From Salvia splendens (Eukaryota; Streptophyta; Magnoliopsida; Lamiales; Lamiaceae), in contig NC_056047.1 in assembly GCF_004379255.2 (NCBI RefSeq), positions 19,110,293-19,174,292 on the forward strand: a stretch of DNA of 64,000 nucleotides, given 5' to 3'. Under the pieces are notes generated by a model that was not told where the DNA came from, made no database searches, and saw nothing but the letters and a program-made list of their open reading frames with translations. Positions within the stretch are counted from its first letter, which is position 1. Every line of letters starts with the position of its first letter. Positions 22,449-34,781 of the stretch are shown piece by piece. The translations under genes were made by a program, and so were the position numbers.

Positions 22449-25000
22449 TGTCACGCCCGCATTTTCTAAGAATAAGACGCGAGGAAGAAATGGGGAAATC
22501 AACACAACTCGACCATAACTCAAAATGAGTTAGAATAGCTCAAATCAAATCAGAGTACTATTTCAACAATCAACAACTCCAAATGAAATATCTCAACAAT
22601 ACACGAACTCAAAAGAAACAATATTTAGCGGAAGCATTCGAGGGTAGAATACTATTATGTATGAAGACATAATATATTCAGAAAATTTTATTTAGTATCT
22701 TCTTCACTTTCATGCTCAACACCCACCGCACTCGTCACCGCTCAACCTGCACATAGGAAAAACACATGCAGGTTGAGTACTTGATGCACTTAGTGGACTC
22801 ATGCCGAAAATATTTTCAATAAAAATATTTATCATGCCATTAACGAGTGACCTCGGGGTTTTAACTTTGAAAGGGCTCGAGTCACTAAAACATTTACCAA
22901 CATCATCATCACCATCAACCTCAACATCATCAACATCACCATACCATATCTGAACATATATGACAAGGAATGTGACCACATTCCAAGCCACTAGACCGGC
23001 CAACTCAAAGAGATAGCGCACGATCTACGGGGTGTACACTAGCCTGAGTAAGGATTCACTCCCTAGTCAGATCCGAATTCGATTAACCATACATGGCAAA
23101 AGCCACTTCAGATAGGTCCCATAGCAACACAAAAATATGGCATGACAAGCATATTTCGCAAAAATAAATATACTTAGGACATAATCCTTATTTAAAAAGA
23201 AAGTCCACCTCGTTCACTTAAAATCCGCAACTCATCTTTCCATTCCGATCTCAAATAGCATGCAAAAATCAACCTTTTTAAAAGTACATAATATGCAAAA
23301 ATTAGACTTTAAGAATATAATTTAATTTCAACAGTGTATGCATGTATAAATCTAACCCTTCGATCCCTTTTAGGAAATTCTAAATTTTTGATGACTTTAG
23401 CACATGTCGTATTCATCCTTCTATTGACTCCGTCCGAGCTCTCATCATTCTCGTATTCTAATTCCACTCCAACTCAAATAAACAAGCCGCCAAGTCTCGT
23501 AATTCAATCATTAACTCAACCTCTTTAAACATAACTCCGGCCCAAACTACTATTTATTCATATTGCTTAGATCAAAACTTAATAGTCCAACAACCAACAA
23601 AAAAAAGTGAATAGAGCTAACACTACAAAATTCTTTCTTCTCCAAAATCCCCCTTCTATCTTCAATTTCTTCTCACACGCCAGAACACCCCAATCCTTCT
23701 CTTTTCTCTCCTCTTTCTTGCGTAAAATCAGAGGGTCCCAAATTTGCATACCCTAACCTCTCTTTCTCAAATCCAAATCAGGAAAATACCCAAATTCACA
23801 ACGCATTCTCTTTCTCACAGTAAGCACCCAAATCAGTTTCCTCTCCTCAATTCAACGCTAACTTTTTTTCTTCTTTATCTCCCTCTCGGCGTTTTGCGCC
23901 GCCTCCGTTCAGCCTGGTCTCCCCGTCGCCGCTGCCCCACGCTCCGTATTGCAGCGCCGTCGCCGATGCTTTCGTATTCTCTCCATCTTTCCGGTCTCAA
24001 TTTCTGCCACAGCCACCGCGTTCACAGCGACGAGCTCACCACACCGCCTCCTCGGTAATTCTCTTTCTCTCCTTCTACCTCCGTACATCGCCGTCCCCCT
24101 TCCTCACTTCGCAGCTCCACCGTTGTCTTGCTGCTCAGGCCCGCTCGATGTCACGCCGTCATCGCCAACTCTCCTCTGTTCTTGGCCAGCTCTTCCCTTC
24201 GCCACCTCTGCTCCGGCCGCTTCCGTCATTATTGCTGCTGTCCGTCATGAGCAACCGCGGCTGCTGCTGCTGCTCTCCCCGCCGGCTCGTCGTCGTTCGC
24301 CTTCTCCCTCCTACCTCAGCGGCAATCGGCGCCGCCGCTATTCACCGTCGCTTTCTCAATTGATACTTGAAAACTTCTCGGATCTCTCTCTCTCTCAGAT
24401 TTGGAATTCATTGACTTGAGTGTGTGTAGCTTGTGTTGAGACCAAGCTCCCTCTCTGTTCTCTCGCATCGCAGCGCTGCCGTGAGTCGCGGCAGTTGTTG
24501 CCGAACCTGACAGCCGTCGGCTCCGTATTCACCTGCTGTTATCCGCCGTCGCCGAGCCCGTGGATCACTCCGTCGTCATCTCTTCTCCCTCCATCCAAAC
24601 TCTCTCAAAACACAGCGCCTGTCATCTCTCTTTCTCTAATTTCTAACTCTCTGTTTTTTTTTTGAATTGATTGAATCTGATGAAACGTGAAGAAGACCGA
24701 AGGTATGTAGATGGTCTCACGTTGAAAGTAAAACTGATTTGGTTCCCTTTTTTTGTCTGGTTATTGAGAGTAATATGTGGCAGTTTTCATCTCCAATTGG
24801 GCTTCAAAATGTAGTTTCAAATAAAATGAATTGGGCTTGGAAAATTAAATAAATTAGGGGTAGAAAAAGAATAATTGTTATAGGCCCAAAATGATATGTC
24901 CTTCTATCAACTAACGAAACAAAGGCAAAAATTTTCCGGGTGCACAAACGATGTCACTACAAGAATAAATAAAAAGGGTAGAAAAAGTGGGTGTATTACA
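22449..25000 (-). mobile_element. Solo LTR (long-LTR family C), minus
   Basis: 2552 bp beginning TGTCACGCCCGC and ending GTATTACA. It is the reverse complement relative of 53041-55994: the segment 22449-22800 (gcattttctaagaa, then caacctgcacataggaaaa) matches 55690-55994 inverted, and gtagaaaaagtgggtg matches the other end. No coding region belongs to it; the serine/proline-rich ORFs around 23949-24419 are artefacts of C/T-rich sequence. The flanks (cgccc and caaag) do not form a duplication, and a few codons of the host exon seem lost, so a small deletion probably accompanied or followed insertion. Confidence 0.82.
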
Positions 25001-26430
25001 CAAAGACAGGTTGGCTCGAGAAGGGTATGAGACCTTAGTCTTTCATGCTACTGGGGTTGGAGGGAGAGCTATGGAGGATCTAGTTAGAGGAGGATTTATA
25101 CAGGTATTTTTACCTCCTTCAGTGTTTCCATATTTGTATCTCGAATACGTATATCTAAATAAACTCTTACCATAACAGAAACTATTTACTGTTGTAACTA
25201 TTGGCTATCTAACTTTTTAATTCTCTATTATTTGCTTCTTCCTGTCACATAGGGGGTTTTGGATATTACAACAACTGAGGTGGCAGATTACATTGTCGGA
25301 GGTGTCATGGCATGTGATCCCTCCCGCTTTGATGCCATCATAGAGAAGAAAATACCTTTAGTTCTCAGTGTTGGAGCATTGGATATGGTGAATTTTGGAT
25401 CCCAAGACACAGTACCTTCTAAGTTTCAGCAAAGAAAGTTGTATGAACACAATGAACAGGTGATGGTTTTCCCTCACCCGGTTTGTCTTTTTCTCTCTAT
25501 AATCTCCATAGTCACAAATTTTACAATCTAATTAAACTAAAAGCCTCTGACCCTTAGTTTCCAAAGCCCCATCCTATGATAGTTTTGGGGTCATGCATGT
25601 GAAAATAATATAGCTTCCTTAGCTGCTGCTGCCTCTAATAGCAGAGTTGTTTAGTCAAAGAAGTTGTAGAACAGTGGACATTGATGAGTAACAATAATAT
25701 ATTTTGGTGCTCACTGTCCAATTTGCCTAAGCTGTATACTATTCATGACTGTGTATCTTTCTTCCCAGGTTACATTGATGCGAACGACAGTGGACGAAAA
25801 TAAGAAAGTAGCTGCATTTATTGCAGAAAAGTTGAATAAGTTGTCATCTAAAGTTTGCCTGCCAAAGATGGGAGTATCGGCATTGGATGCACCTGGGCAT
25901 GATCCTGTTGCTACCGGTACACTTATAGAGGAAATGCAGAGGCTAATAATTCAAACAAGCGAATGTCGTCAGGTTCTACACTTGCCATGTCTTCATATGA
26001 TGATCAAGATTTTGCATTTACTGCAATATGTAAGGCTAATACTGTTTGTTGACAGATTAAGCTTTTGCCACAACATATTAATTACCCTGAGTTTGCAAAT
26101 GCTCTAGTGGACTCGTTCTTGGAGATCTCTACAAATATTAAGGATATTAGTAAGACAAAGATTGAAAGAAAAAGTAGTTATTGGAATATTGTCAGTTGCT
26201 TGCTACATCTTTACATCAATTTCTTTATATTCAACCACATATCTTCTAATCTAATCTAATCTGTTTCCCAAACTAGGATTATTCTTTAGGTGGACAAAGG
26301 TTATCAAAATTTAAAAGAATTAGGCTAAAAACAGGACAGAACTTCACCTTTAGGAGGAGCTGAAAATTTCGTCCACCTCACGAAATTTATGAGGAATAAT
26401 GTCCTTTGTCTCATGTGTAGTTTCCTTAAT

Positions 26431-26703
26431 ACTCCACCCGTAAAAATAAAGAAACTTTCTTTTTTCGTTCATCCTATAAAAATATCTCATTTCCATTTAT
26501 GAAAAGTTCTACCAAACTCATTACCTATATACATCAATTTATATACAACTTATACCACTGTGGCCCAACTTTAAACAATAATAATAATCTGAATCCCACA
26601 TCTAATAACTATATCCTTTTTCTCATCACTCTTACTATACCAATTATGCATTAATTATGTGTTGTTTCAAATATTACTATATTTTTTTAGGATGAAAGGA
26701 GTA
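26431..26703. mobile_element. Stowaway-like MITE, degenerate
   Basis: The left end actccacccgtaaaaat and the right end aggatgaaaggagta are a weak inverted pair of the plant CTCCNTCCGTCC type, with TA at the borders. About 270 bp, no coding capacity. Confidence 0.5.
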
Positions 26704-28391
26704 TAGAGTTTTTATGGGCCAGAGTAGGAGATTAGAGGTCCATGGAGATTGGACTTGGGTCAAGCTTGATTTTACTAATTAAATTGAGTCTAAATTATTT
26801 GGAATGTTTTTGGGAATCCTGTATTACTCCAAATGATAGATTTAATAAAATAGAAATATCACTATATATCTTACTTTATTTTCTCTCTAATAAAATAACA
26901 ATACATATAAAATCTCGTAACAAATAAAAAAATAACCCATTTAAAATGGAGGGAAGGAGTTTGTTATAATTTGTAGTAATGAGTACTCCACTGTCTACAG
27001 CAGAAACCAAGTATATTGTCTTTTGTGCACTGTTCACGGTCATCATCTCCATGTTATTGTGCAGGTTGTACTTTAACTTCGGATATTGTCCTAGTTAGTA
27101 TAGAAGTATTATTAATTTTTGTTTTTTGGGGGTTTGGGGAGAGGGTATTTCATGCCTTTTCTTTACAACATTTTAATACTATGAGTTTATTGAAGAGTTT
27201 ATTTTCTTTTAATAGTAGTACAATTGCAGAAAAAGCCACGAACCACTTTAGGTTTGTCTGCAAAAACATTTGCTTCATCCAGAACATATAATGTTCATGA
27301 AAAAAGTGTATTAAAGTCGTTTCGTCTGCAGTAAATTATTGGAATTAGTCTCAGATAATGATTTAAGGAAAGTTTGGAGTTTGACTATATGAGTTTCAGC
27401 ATATTGTTCCGCGCAGATGTGTGGTAGATCGGTGGGTCTCGTGGTTTTTATCTCTTCACAGTAAAGAGAGTTTTCCACGTAAAATATTCTTGTTGATAGC
27501 ATTATTTATTATCGCTTCTCATTATCATATTATTCATTCGTCCACATTAGGGAGTATTATATTGTGCTCCTATCATATTCTCGCAATTTGGGAGGTTTGT
27601 TTATCTGCTGCGCCTTAGAATTAGGTTATTCCTCTCAACAATGTGCAATATCAATATGTGTGAGTAGCATAAAGCAAATATGTGAAAGAAAAATTTTATT
27701 TGCAATTTTTTTGAAGTTTAATACGACCAAACGGATGATTGAACCAAGTGGAGCCTTTGCAATTTGGTTTCTTATGTTGATGGAATAGATTCGATTAATA
27801 ATTTCGATTGATCAATCATCGGCCATGATCCAACTCCTTTAATCACCTATCCTTTAATTTTTTTCTAAAAAATCTTTTTGCATTGTGAGATATACTACTA
27901 GTATTATCCTTTTATACAATCACTCATATACCACATGCAAGAAATATTTATGGTGATAACATACAAATCATAGAATTTATAGATCTATGCAAGGTGAATT
28001 GGATTAGGATAGTTGGCTATATTAGGCGAAGCTAGTAGGAGTTTAATGTTGGAAGGATCAAAACAGCATTAACAATATTTGCGAGTTCTTTTTTATGTTG
28101 GTTGCCGAAAGAAATTGTAATATTGACGAAGATATTTGCACAAGAAAGATAACTAATTAGAGAAAATTAGTTAGAAGATAAGTGACAATGTCGATAAAAA
28201 CAAAAGGGACAGAGAATATATTTTCAATAAAAAAAACCTAATAAAAATTTAAAAAGAGATAAAGAGAAATGGTGTAACTTCTAAAGAAACGGAGGGAGTA
28301 TACATTTGCCTACGTTTATATTATTGTATATTCATACAAAAATCATAATGATATTCAAATTGGAGCTATTTTTAGATTAGATTAACAAGTA

Positions 28392-28489
28392 CTCCCTCCG
28401 ATCCCCAATAGAAGTCCTATTTTATTACTTTTTGTTAGTATTTCCCATTTATCATGTTTGTTGTTTCCCATTTGTTTGAATATAGGGAG
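28392..28489. mobile_element. Short Stowaway-like MITE
   Basis: About 98 bp between TA dinucleotides, with ctccctccgatcccc at the left and a short tatagggag at the right. A deletion derivative is likely. Inverted similarity is limited to the outermost bases. Confidence 0.5.
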
Positions 28490-28768
28490 TAATTTCATAT
28501 CATTAATTAATAATCATTGCAATCCAAAATTATATATCACCGTTTCTGTATTTATTCTCTTCTTATTTATTTTTGTTGCTTTTACAATTTTACCATTAAT
28601 ATATACATAAAAAATATTAATTTAAGATCATTAAAAAATATCTTCACAAAATAATTATTCAATTGTATTGTTTTGTATTCATTCTCCACATGTTTATTTT
28701 TATTGTTTCCTTAGTTCTATCATAAAATTTTGTTAGTATCACTAAATAATGATACTTGCAAACAAAAA

Positions 28769-28807
28769 ATATAAATATAAATATAAATATAAATATAAAT
28801 ATAAATA
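28769..28807. repeat. ATAAAT microsatellite
   Basis: About six uninterrupted copies of the hexamer ataaat. Confidence 0.9.
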
Positions 28808-29107
28808 TATGGATTCATTTGATACTAACACCTCTCTAGTTTCTATTGATCAATCTCTCATTATTCATATCTCTCGCATCATTTTTTATTGTTTACTCAT
28901 ATTGCAGTTGTTCTAGCGACAACGATATTTAAGCTCCTTAAAATCAAAATTCCGGCTTCTCCTCTACATGGCTTGAAGTCGGAAGATGAGACAACAAAAT
29001 TTGTTTAACTTGCACAAATCCAGACAAGTCGATCCGGTACACTTGGATACCATTAAATACCTCCACCATCAAATTGTTGTTAACTTGTCCTAATCCTGCA
29101 ATAACAA

Positions 29108-30918
29108 GAGTATCCACTATAGGGGCGGCAGCGCCCTATAGGGCGGCGGCGCCCAATTCCCTCCGCCGCCCCGCCGATCTATAGTGGCGAGGACGTCCGC
29201 CCTGAGGCGGAAGGCATTTCCGGGGCGGAAGGGCCTCCGCCGAGAGTTGTGCGAGGACGCGCCGGTGCCTGATCGCCGCGCCTATAGTGCACCGGCCGCC
29301 CGGTAAATTTTTTTTTCAAAAATTCTATTATAAATACCACCCCTCCACCACCCATTTTACCCCCTTTTCACACACTCTCCATTCATTCAATCTCTACACT
29401 TTCACTCTCTAAAAATGCACGGTGGAGACGACGAATCACCCGACACTGACGAATCGGGATATGTCGGCTATCCTTCCCAGTCGTCGGGATATAGCGGCAA
29501 TCCGTCCCAGCCGTGGGGATCGAGTCCAACCCCTCCTCCATCTCAGCCGTGGAAGTCTTCTCCCACGCCCCAACCTTTTCAGAGGAATTTGAGTCGCTCG
29601 GCGTTTGAAGATTACAGACCCAACCTCGACGCGCTTAACCATTCGCGTCCGGAGACCCCTTTCCAATCCAGCCAACCTCCTTTCACAGATGCAGATCGAG
29701 ATGCACTGGAGACGATGATGGGTCTGCTCAGTCCGGGCATACAGGATACGCTGGCAGCGCGCATGGATACCCCTGTTCCAACGAGAGCGGGTGGAAGCAG
29801 TGGTGGCGGGGGCGGCGGAAGAGGCGGCAGCCGCGGTGGCAGCGGCGCCGGCAGCGGGGAAGGCGGTGGCGGCGGCTCGGGCAGCACCGGCGGTGGCGGC
29901 AAGGGCAGCGGCGCCGGAAGCCGGCGGTAAATGGGTCACGCTCTACACCAAAGCAGAGTCCGTTGCTTTGGCGCAGGCGTAGGATGCCGTCACATCGGAC
30001 CCCATAATGGGAACCGATCAGACCGAGGGGATCTTTTGGAAGCGCGTCATGTTGGCATACAACGAGTTCAAACCTCAAGGCGCCAAACCGCGTGACGGGG
30101 AACAGCTCCGCAAAAAGTGGTCTAGGATTTTGGCGGCCACCAAGCAGTTCGCAGGCATATACGATAACAACCTGCTCAATGCTGAGAGTGGCCGAAGCGA
30201 AGCCGACGTGAAGGCACTGTCTATGAGCCTATTCAACACGGAAAACTGGCCGAAGTTCACAATGTGGGAGGAGTATCTTGTTCTCGAGCACTGTCCGAAA
30301 TTCAAGGCCATCTGTGCGCAAGAGCGGACTGGAGCTCCTGGGGCGAAGCGTACTAGACACAACATAGTCGGGGACTACAGCAGCGGCAGCGGCTCGCAAT
30401 CAATCGACCTCAACGACGAGCAAACCGAAGAGCCCTCTACTACACACTCTAGGCGCCCACGCCCTTCGGGACAACAGGCCTCTATCCGAAGCGCTAGAGT
30501 GGCTGGAAGTTACTCCCGCCTATCGTCGGCCGCGTCTGGATCGCGCATCCCGCATCCCGCCCCTATACTGCAGCCCATGGCCCCCACGAAGTCTTGAGGG
30601 AGACCCTAGATGTGCAGTTTTTATTTGTATTGTTTTTAAATGTTCGTTGTAAAATTTTCTCGGTTTCATAATACAATGAATATTCGGTCTCAATTACCTC
30701 GTTTTCTAATTATTTACATTCTGATAATTTTTTATTATAATTGATTTAAAATAAATAAAAATAAAATTAAATGAAAAGTAGATATAAAATTTGGGGCTAT
30801 TGGAAGTGTCCACCTTATAGCTGCAGATAACTTATTTTATGGGCACGAACAAATAAAATGGGGCTATGAAAAAAAAAGAGTGTGGAGCTACTAGGCTTGT
30901 CCGCTATAGTGGATACTC
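29108..30918 (+). mobile_element. PIF/Harbinger element carrying ORF1
   Basis: 1811 bp with near-perfect inverted ends GAGTATCCACTATAG and CTATAGTGGATACTC. The flanking triplets (caa and ttc) do not match, so the duplication has decayed. It has a GC-rich left arm, a promoter-like ctattataaatacc at 29326, and a broken ORF1 (29415-30597). No transposase is present. The right arm has an AT-rich stretch ending in cttgtccgctatag. Confidence 0.86.
29415..30597 (+). pseudogene. Harbinger ORF1 (Myb-like) relic
   Basis: The start at 29415 gives MHGGDDESPDTDESGYVGYP, a Pro/Ser/Gln-rich N-terminus, then a Gly-rich tract. A frameshift in the Gly-rich tract (29791-29930) moves the frame to the Myb/SANT-like and NAM-associated part: YTKAESVALAQA, a TAG in place of Trp near 29980, then GTDQTEGIFWKRVMLAYNEF and LRKKWSRILAATKQFAGIY. 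The tail is Ser/Arg-rich and ends at 30597. In PIF/Harbinger elements ORF1 binds DNA and helps the transposase. The piece from 30007 (196 residues) is open and could be made alone, but it lacks the first helix. Confidence 0.88.
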
Positions 30919-30921
30919 TTC

Positions 30922-32978
30922 TGCCTCTTGGAACACATCAAACCATAGTGGAATGTGATTAGTTTGCCAAAAAGAGAGGCAATATTAAATTGACACCTAT
31001 GATAGAGCCCCCTTTATCTATCTTGGGTGATGTGAGACTCCCCCATGTGAAACTCCACAGATTCTATTACACAAATAGGGTATTTTTCTTACAAAAGATC
31101 CCCATTGGCTAATCAATCCAATCTGCCAAAGAATTCATGGGACTGTACCTCTTCCTCTTTATAGTAAATCAAAATTATAGAAAAAATTTGCTACAAAATC
31201 ACTGATTGAAGATTCTCCTTTTACAAATCTATGCTACACTCCAATGCTAGTTTTGGACCACCTCACTGCTCTCCCTTATTAGAAACTCAATACTAGGTTA
31301 GGACAGGTGTCACCCCCACATTGCAGATCACCAGCATCCAACGGCCCAGAATCAACCAGCACACCTAGATGTCTAAAGTCAATTTTTCTCTTTCTTATCC
31401 GAAAATTAAGTTTACATTGTACCATTGGGTGTAATGTAATAGAAATATAACATCACATGGGATAGAAGAAAAGAGGGAAATTGCTGGCTGTATTTCCACG
31501 TACAAATTTGTTAAAATAATGAAAGAGGACAAATTCACTTTTTGCTCTCTTCCTTTGCTACTTTTCAGAATTGCCCACTTTTGAATTTTGATTAGGACTA
31601 ATATTAATCGACTCATATACTATAGTACTACGAATTTTGATTAAAATTGAATCCAAACCTAACAAATTATCCAAAACTATGAATCCGAAAATTTGAGAAT
31701 TTAATAAGAAAATTGATCCTACTAAGAAATCTGAAATTCCAAAAAATCAAAAAATTTAGAAGATTTGAAAATCTGAAAGCCAATTCTCAGAAACTTGCAT
31801 AGCAATATTTTGCTTTGGTTGGAATCGGATAATTAATTTTTTGATATTATAATTATAGTGACCCCATATTATAATATTAGGATTTAGGACATAGTACAAC
31901 TTAATTCATGCCGCCAATCTCAACTCGAAACGTGTGTGAAATTTGTTCCATGTCGATTTTTGTTGCTGCCTGACGTTGTAAAGCAAATTTAATAATTTTA
32001 GTTATTTGTGTGTGTGATGTTGTTTGGGTATATCAACATGAGACTTCCAAATTTACTTTAATTTACACAATTATTAAGTCACTTGATTTCAAATTTACTT
32101 TAATTTACACAATTATTAAGTCACTTGATTTTATTCTCCAATCCTCTCACCATCATGCACAACCATTTATCAAAAGAAGCATAAGAAATAATGCTATTCC
32201 AGCATGCTGAAATTGTTTCTTACTACATTTTTCTACTATTAAAGTATAATTTAATACTCTCATATAAAAGCAAGGAAAATTACAATTTGTAGTTGTCTTC
32301 CTTAATTTCAAATTGAAAGCACGCATGCAATTATTACAATTATAACTGGTGTGAGCACTTTTTCACCATGAGCACGAATATTATAATTTAATAAACTTTA
32401 CTACTCCACCAATTAACCTTATTATAAGTAAATGATTACATACTATAAATAGTAATTATATTTGGTCTCACTGTGCACGCGCACAAGGACTTCAACTCTT
32501 TTATCATTTGGCACATCATCATATCCACTTCTATAATTTGATGTCTTAAATCGACTGTAATTAAAAAAATTAGATATAAGGTATAATCAGGATCAAATAT
32601 CAATGTTATTATCATGATATCAATAACTATGATTAATGTTATGTGATAACCAAATTTAATTAATTTTTATATTAAGCGGTCGCTTTAATTTGTCGATTTT
32701 TACAACAATCAGTTATGAGAAGTGATAACGTTTTTTTTTTCTCGCGAGTTTTAACCATATTCAAATAATTTGCATATAATGCATTTAGCGTTATAATGTC
32801 GTAAATTCAGTTTTAAGATGAAGAAAATCTAATGTTATTATGATGTATAATTTTTAATCTCTAATGACACTTATCCATTAATCACCGTTGGTAGTCCAAG
32901 AATATTTCAAAAATTTTAAATTCTAGTGGTATAACTTTGTCGAATTAAATTATTTTTTTCCAAATAAGTAAAGGTAAT
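30922..32978. other. Intergenic, no gene seen
   Basis: AT-rich. It has one 42-bp direct duplication (32049-32130) and no other notable structure. Short ORFs have no recognisable features. Confidence 0.6.
32049..32130. repeat. Tandem duplication, two copies of about 42 bp
   Basis: The phrase aaatttactttaatttacac and the following aattattaagtcacttgattt occur twice in succession, nearly identical, pointing to a recent slippage or duplication. Confidence 0.9.
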
Positions 32979-32981
32979 TTA

Positions 32982-33570
32982 GAGCATCCACAATAGAAAG
33001 GACTTCCCCACGGACTAGCACTAGGACTTCTTAAAAACACCTTCTGCCACATCACTAGGACTTCTCATCTCACTGCCACATCACTAGGACATCCCACTGC
33101 ACAATATTGGACAAGCACTAGGACATCCCGGTGGACAAACACAATAATAAAAATTCACAAATTCACAAATACGCAATTACGGACTTAAAATTTCGACACG
33201 AATACGGCGGAGAAAGTGCAATAATAATTTTATTAAATAAAAAAATTACAATAATACAATGCAACAAAAAAACAACAATTTAAACAAAGTTTAGTATGCC
33301 TTGAATCTTTATAGTTTGCCGCTAGTCGAACGGGGTGCAGCGAGCCGGATGTATAGAGTTGAAATTAAAAAAACAAACGAAAAATGCTCTCGTCCGTTGG
33401 GACATCCGTCGAGCACCCATAATAGCGGACGAGCCGACGGACGAGCGCCTTATCCGACAGACAAGAGGTCGTCCGTTTGGCTCTTCCTTCGCACGCTCGT
33501 CTGCCCCAATATTGGACGTCTCGGACGAACGTCCCGCTCGCCGGTCGGACGCCTGCTATTATGGATGCTC
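32982..33570. mobile_element. Harbinger-type MITE
   Basis: 589 bp with TTA duplications (32979-32981 and 33571-33573) and ends GAGCATCCACAATAG / CTATTATGGATGCTC. Short repeats of actaggacttc/actaggacatcc lie at the left, and the right arm has cggacgagc phrases. Non-coding. Confidence 0.85.
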
Positions 33571-33633
33571 TTATGTGAATGTTAATGAATTTATAATTTT
33601 ATAGTTTTGTATGACGACATTTTCATAAAAAAT

Positions 33634-34112
33634 ATTCCGTTTGTTCCACTTTAGGAGTCTATTTGAGTTTGACACGAGTTTTAAGAATGTAAAGGAAAAT
33701 TAATGGAAAAAATAGTGGAACGTGAGTCCTACTTTTATATATTCCCCATGTCCCATAAAAATATGGCAAGAATATGACACAGGAATTAAAAAAAATTGGT
33801 AAAGTAAGAGAGAGGAAGAGAATGGTATGGTAAAGTAAGAGAGATGAAGAGAATGGTAGTTAAATAGTGTTAGTGGATAGTGAGACCAATATTTTTAAAT
33901 TGATATAACTTTCCAAAAATAGAATACACATATTTTTTGTGGGGAAAGTACACATATGTTATAGGACGGGGGTATTAGTTTTATAATCAAATGAGTGGAA
34001 AAAGATTGATGAAATGTGAGGCTTATCACCATTTATGGAATATTTGAACTGAAACTCTTAAAATGAGACAATAAAAAAAGATAAATGGGAATTATTAAAG
34101 TGGGGCGGAAAG
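33634..34112. mobile_element. MITE containing a second MITE
   Basis: The outer pair is ttccgtttgttccacttta (left) and taaagtggggcggaa (right). Inside, at about 33741-33972, a second pair (ttccccatgtcccataaaaa and ttataggacggggg) marks another Stowaway-like unit. A 27-bp phrase with aagtaagagaga is duplicated near 33798-33855. No coding capacity. Confidence 0.55.
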
Positions 34113-34781
34113 ATTACTACTTTCTATGTGCGGGGTATAATGTATGGAGTATATGTCAATTGGTATTATAATAAAGTAAACATTATGAATTTATTGTGTG
34201 AGAATGCGAATTAATCATTGCTAAAACTGAAAAACTTTTCAGGGGCAATTTTTGTGGAAGCCATATGCTGTTTGTAAAATAAACTTGTGCCAATTAGCTG
34301 AAATTATTTTCCGTTCTATTCCTGAACTGGGAGATCAACCAATTGGTCGCTCTAATTACTTTATTATTCCCTTCTTTCCTGAAAAAAGGAAAACATTAGA
34401 TAAACCAAGAGTTTTCGTATATAAGTACTAAATTAAGTTAATGTATACTCTACCCCACTATTCCATTAATAGTGTAGCGTAATGACATAAATTGTAAATA
34501 AATTGATGTGCAAAGATAATGTGTTGTTTACATATTTTAAAATTAAAATGTTCATACTTTTCAAGTACGGATTAATAAGGAAATAACTCATACTTTTCAT
34601 GGACCGAGAGAATATTAGATGAAATTAAGCTCTGATTGAATTTTGCAGGTTGTCTAATTCAGAGAATAACTATTGTTTCTATTTCATTATTAAATAAAAT
34701 TAGAAGAATAAAAATAATACTCCCCCCATCCTATTAAAATAGAGAGTATTGAATTAACACAAGTTTTAATGAATAACGTAA

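Larger units (their letters stand above)
18347..26170 (+). pseudogene. Tm-1-like (UPF0261 family) gene relic
   Basis: Matches the N-terminal domain of tomato Tm-1, which in tomato inhibits tobamovirus RNA replication. Parts in order: 18347-18731 (MEDMKNNNIMQVFCIGTADT; then CDDLDFVWKRDILSC; then LAGVIGVGGSG in another frame); 22187-22448 (TVASGQTEPYVGTSALVLF); 25001-25103 (EGYETLVFHATGVGGRAMED); 25253-25459; 25769-25972; 26056-26170 ([15 protein letters not shown]). Gaps at 25104, 25460 and 25973 are normal GT...AG introns, so it descends from a spliced gene. Defects: a frameshift near 18440, another in 18650-18700, an hAT insertion (18732-22178), a frameshift near 22370, a solo LTR that also removed a few codons (22449-25000), and loss of the whole C-terminal TIM-barrel-like domain after about 26170. 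Not functional as a Tm-1 protein; the 25001-26170 exons could still be transcribed. Confidence 0.9.
26171..29107. other. Intergenic with MITE fragments
   Basis: No gene is supported. It contains Stowaway-like pieces (26431-26703, 28392-28489, and a gaggga-type end near 28288-28300) and an ATAAAT microsatellite at 28769-28807. ORFs here are short and featureless. Confidence 0.6.

Noticed and set aside
23949..24665. Serine/proline-rich ORFs between the two halves of the Tm-1-like relic
   Set aside because: They lie inside a solo LTR with C/T-rich sequence and have no start context, domain or conserved counterpart in the sister LTR.
29436..29939. Alanine- and proline-rich antisense frames over the Harbinger ORF1
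   Set aside because: They are shadows of the Gly-rich tract in ORF1.
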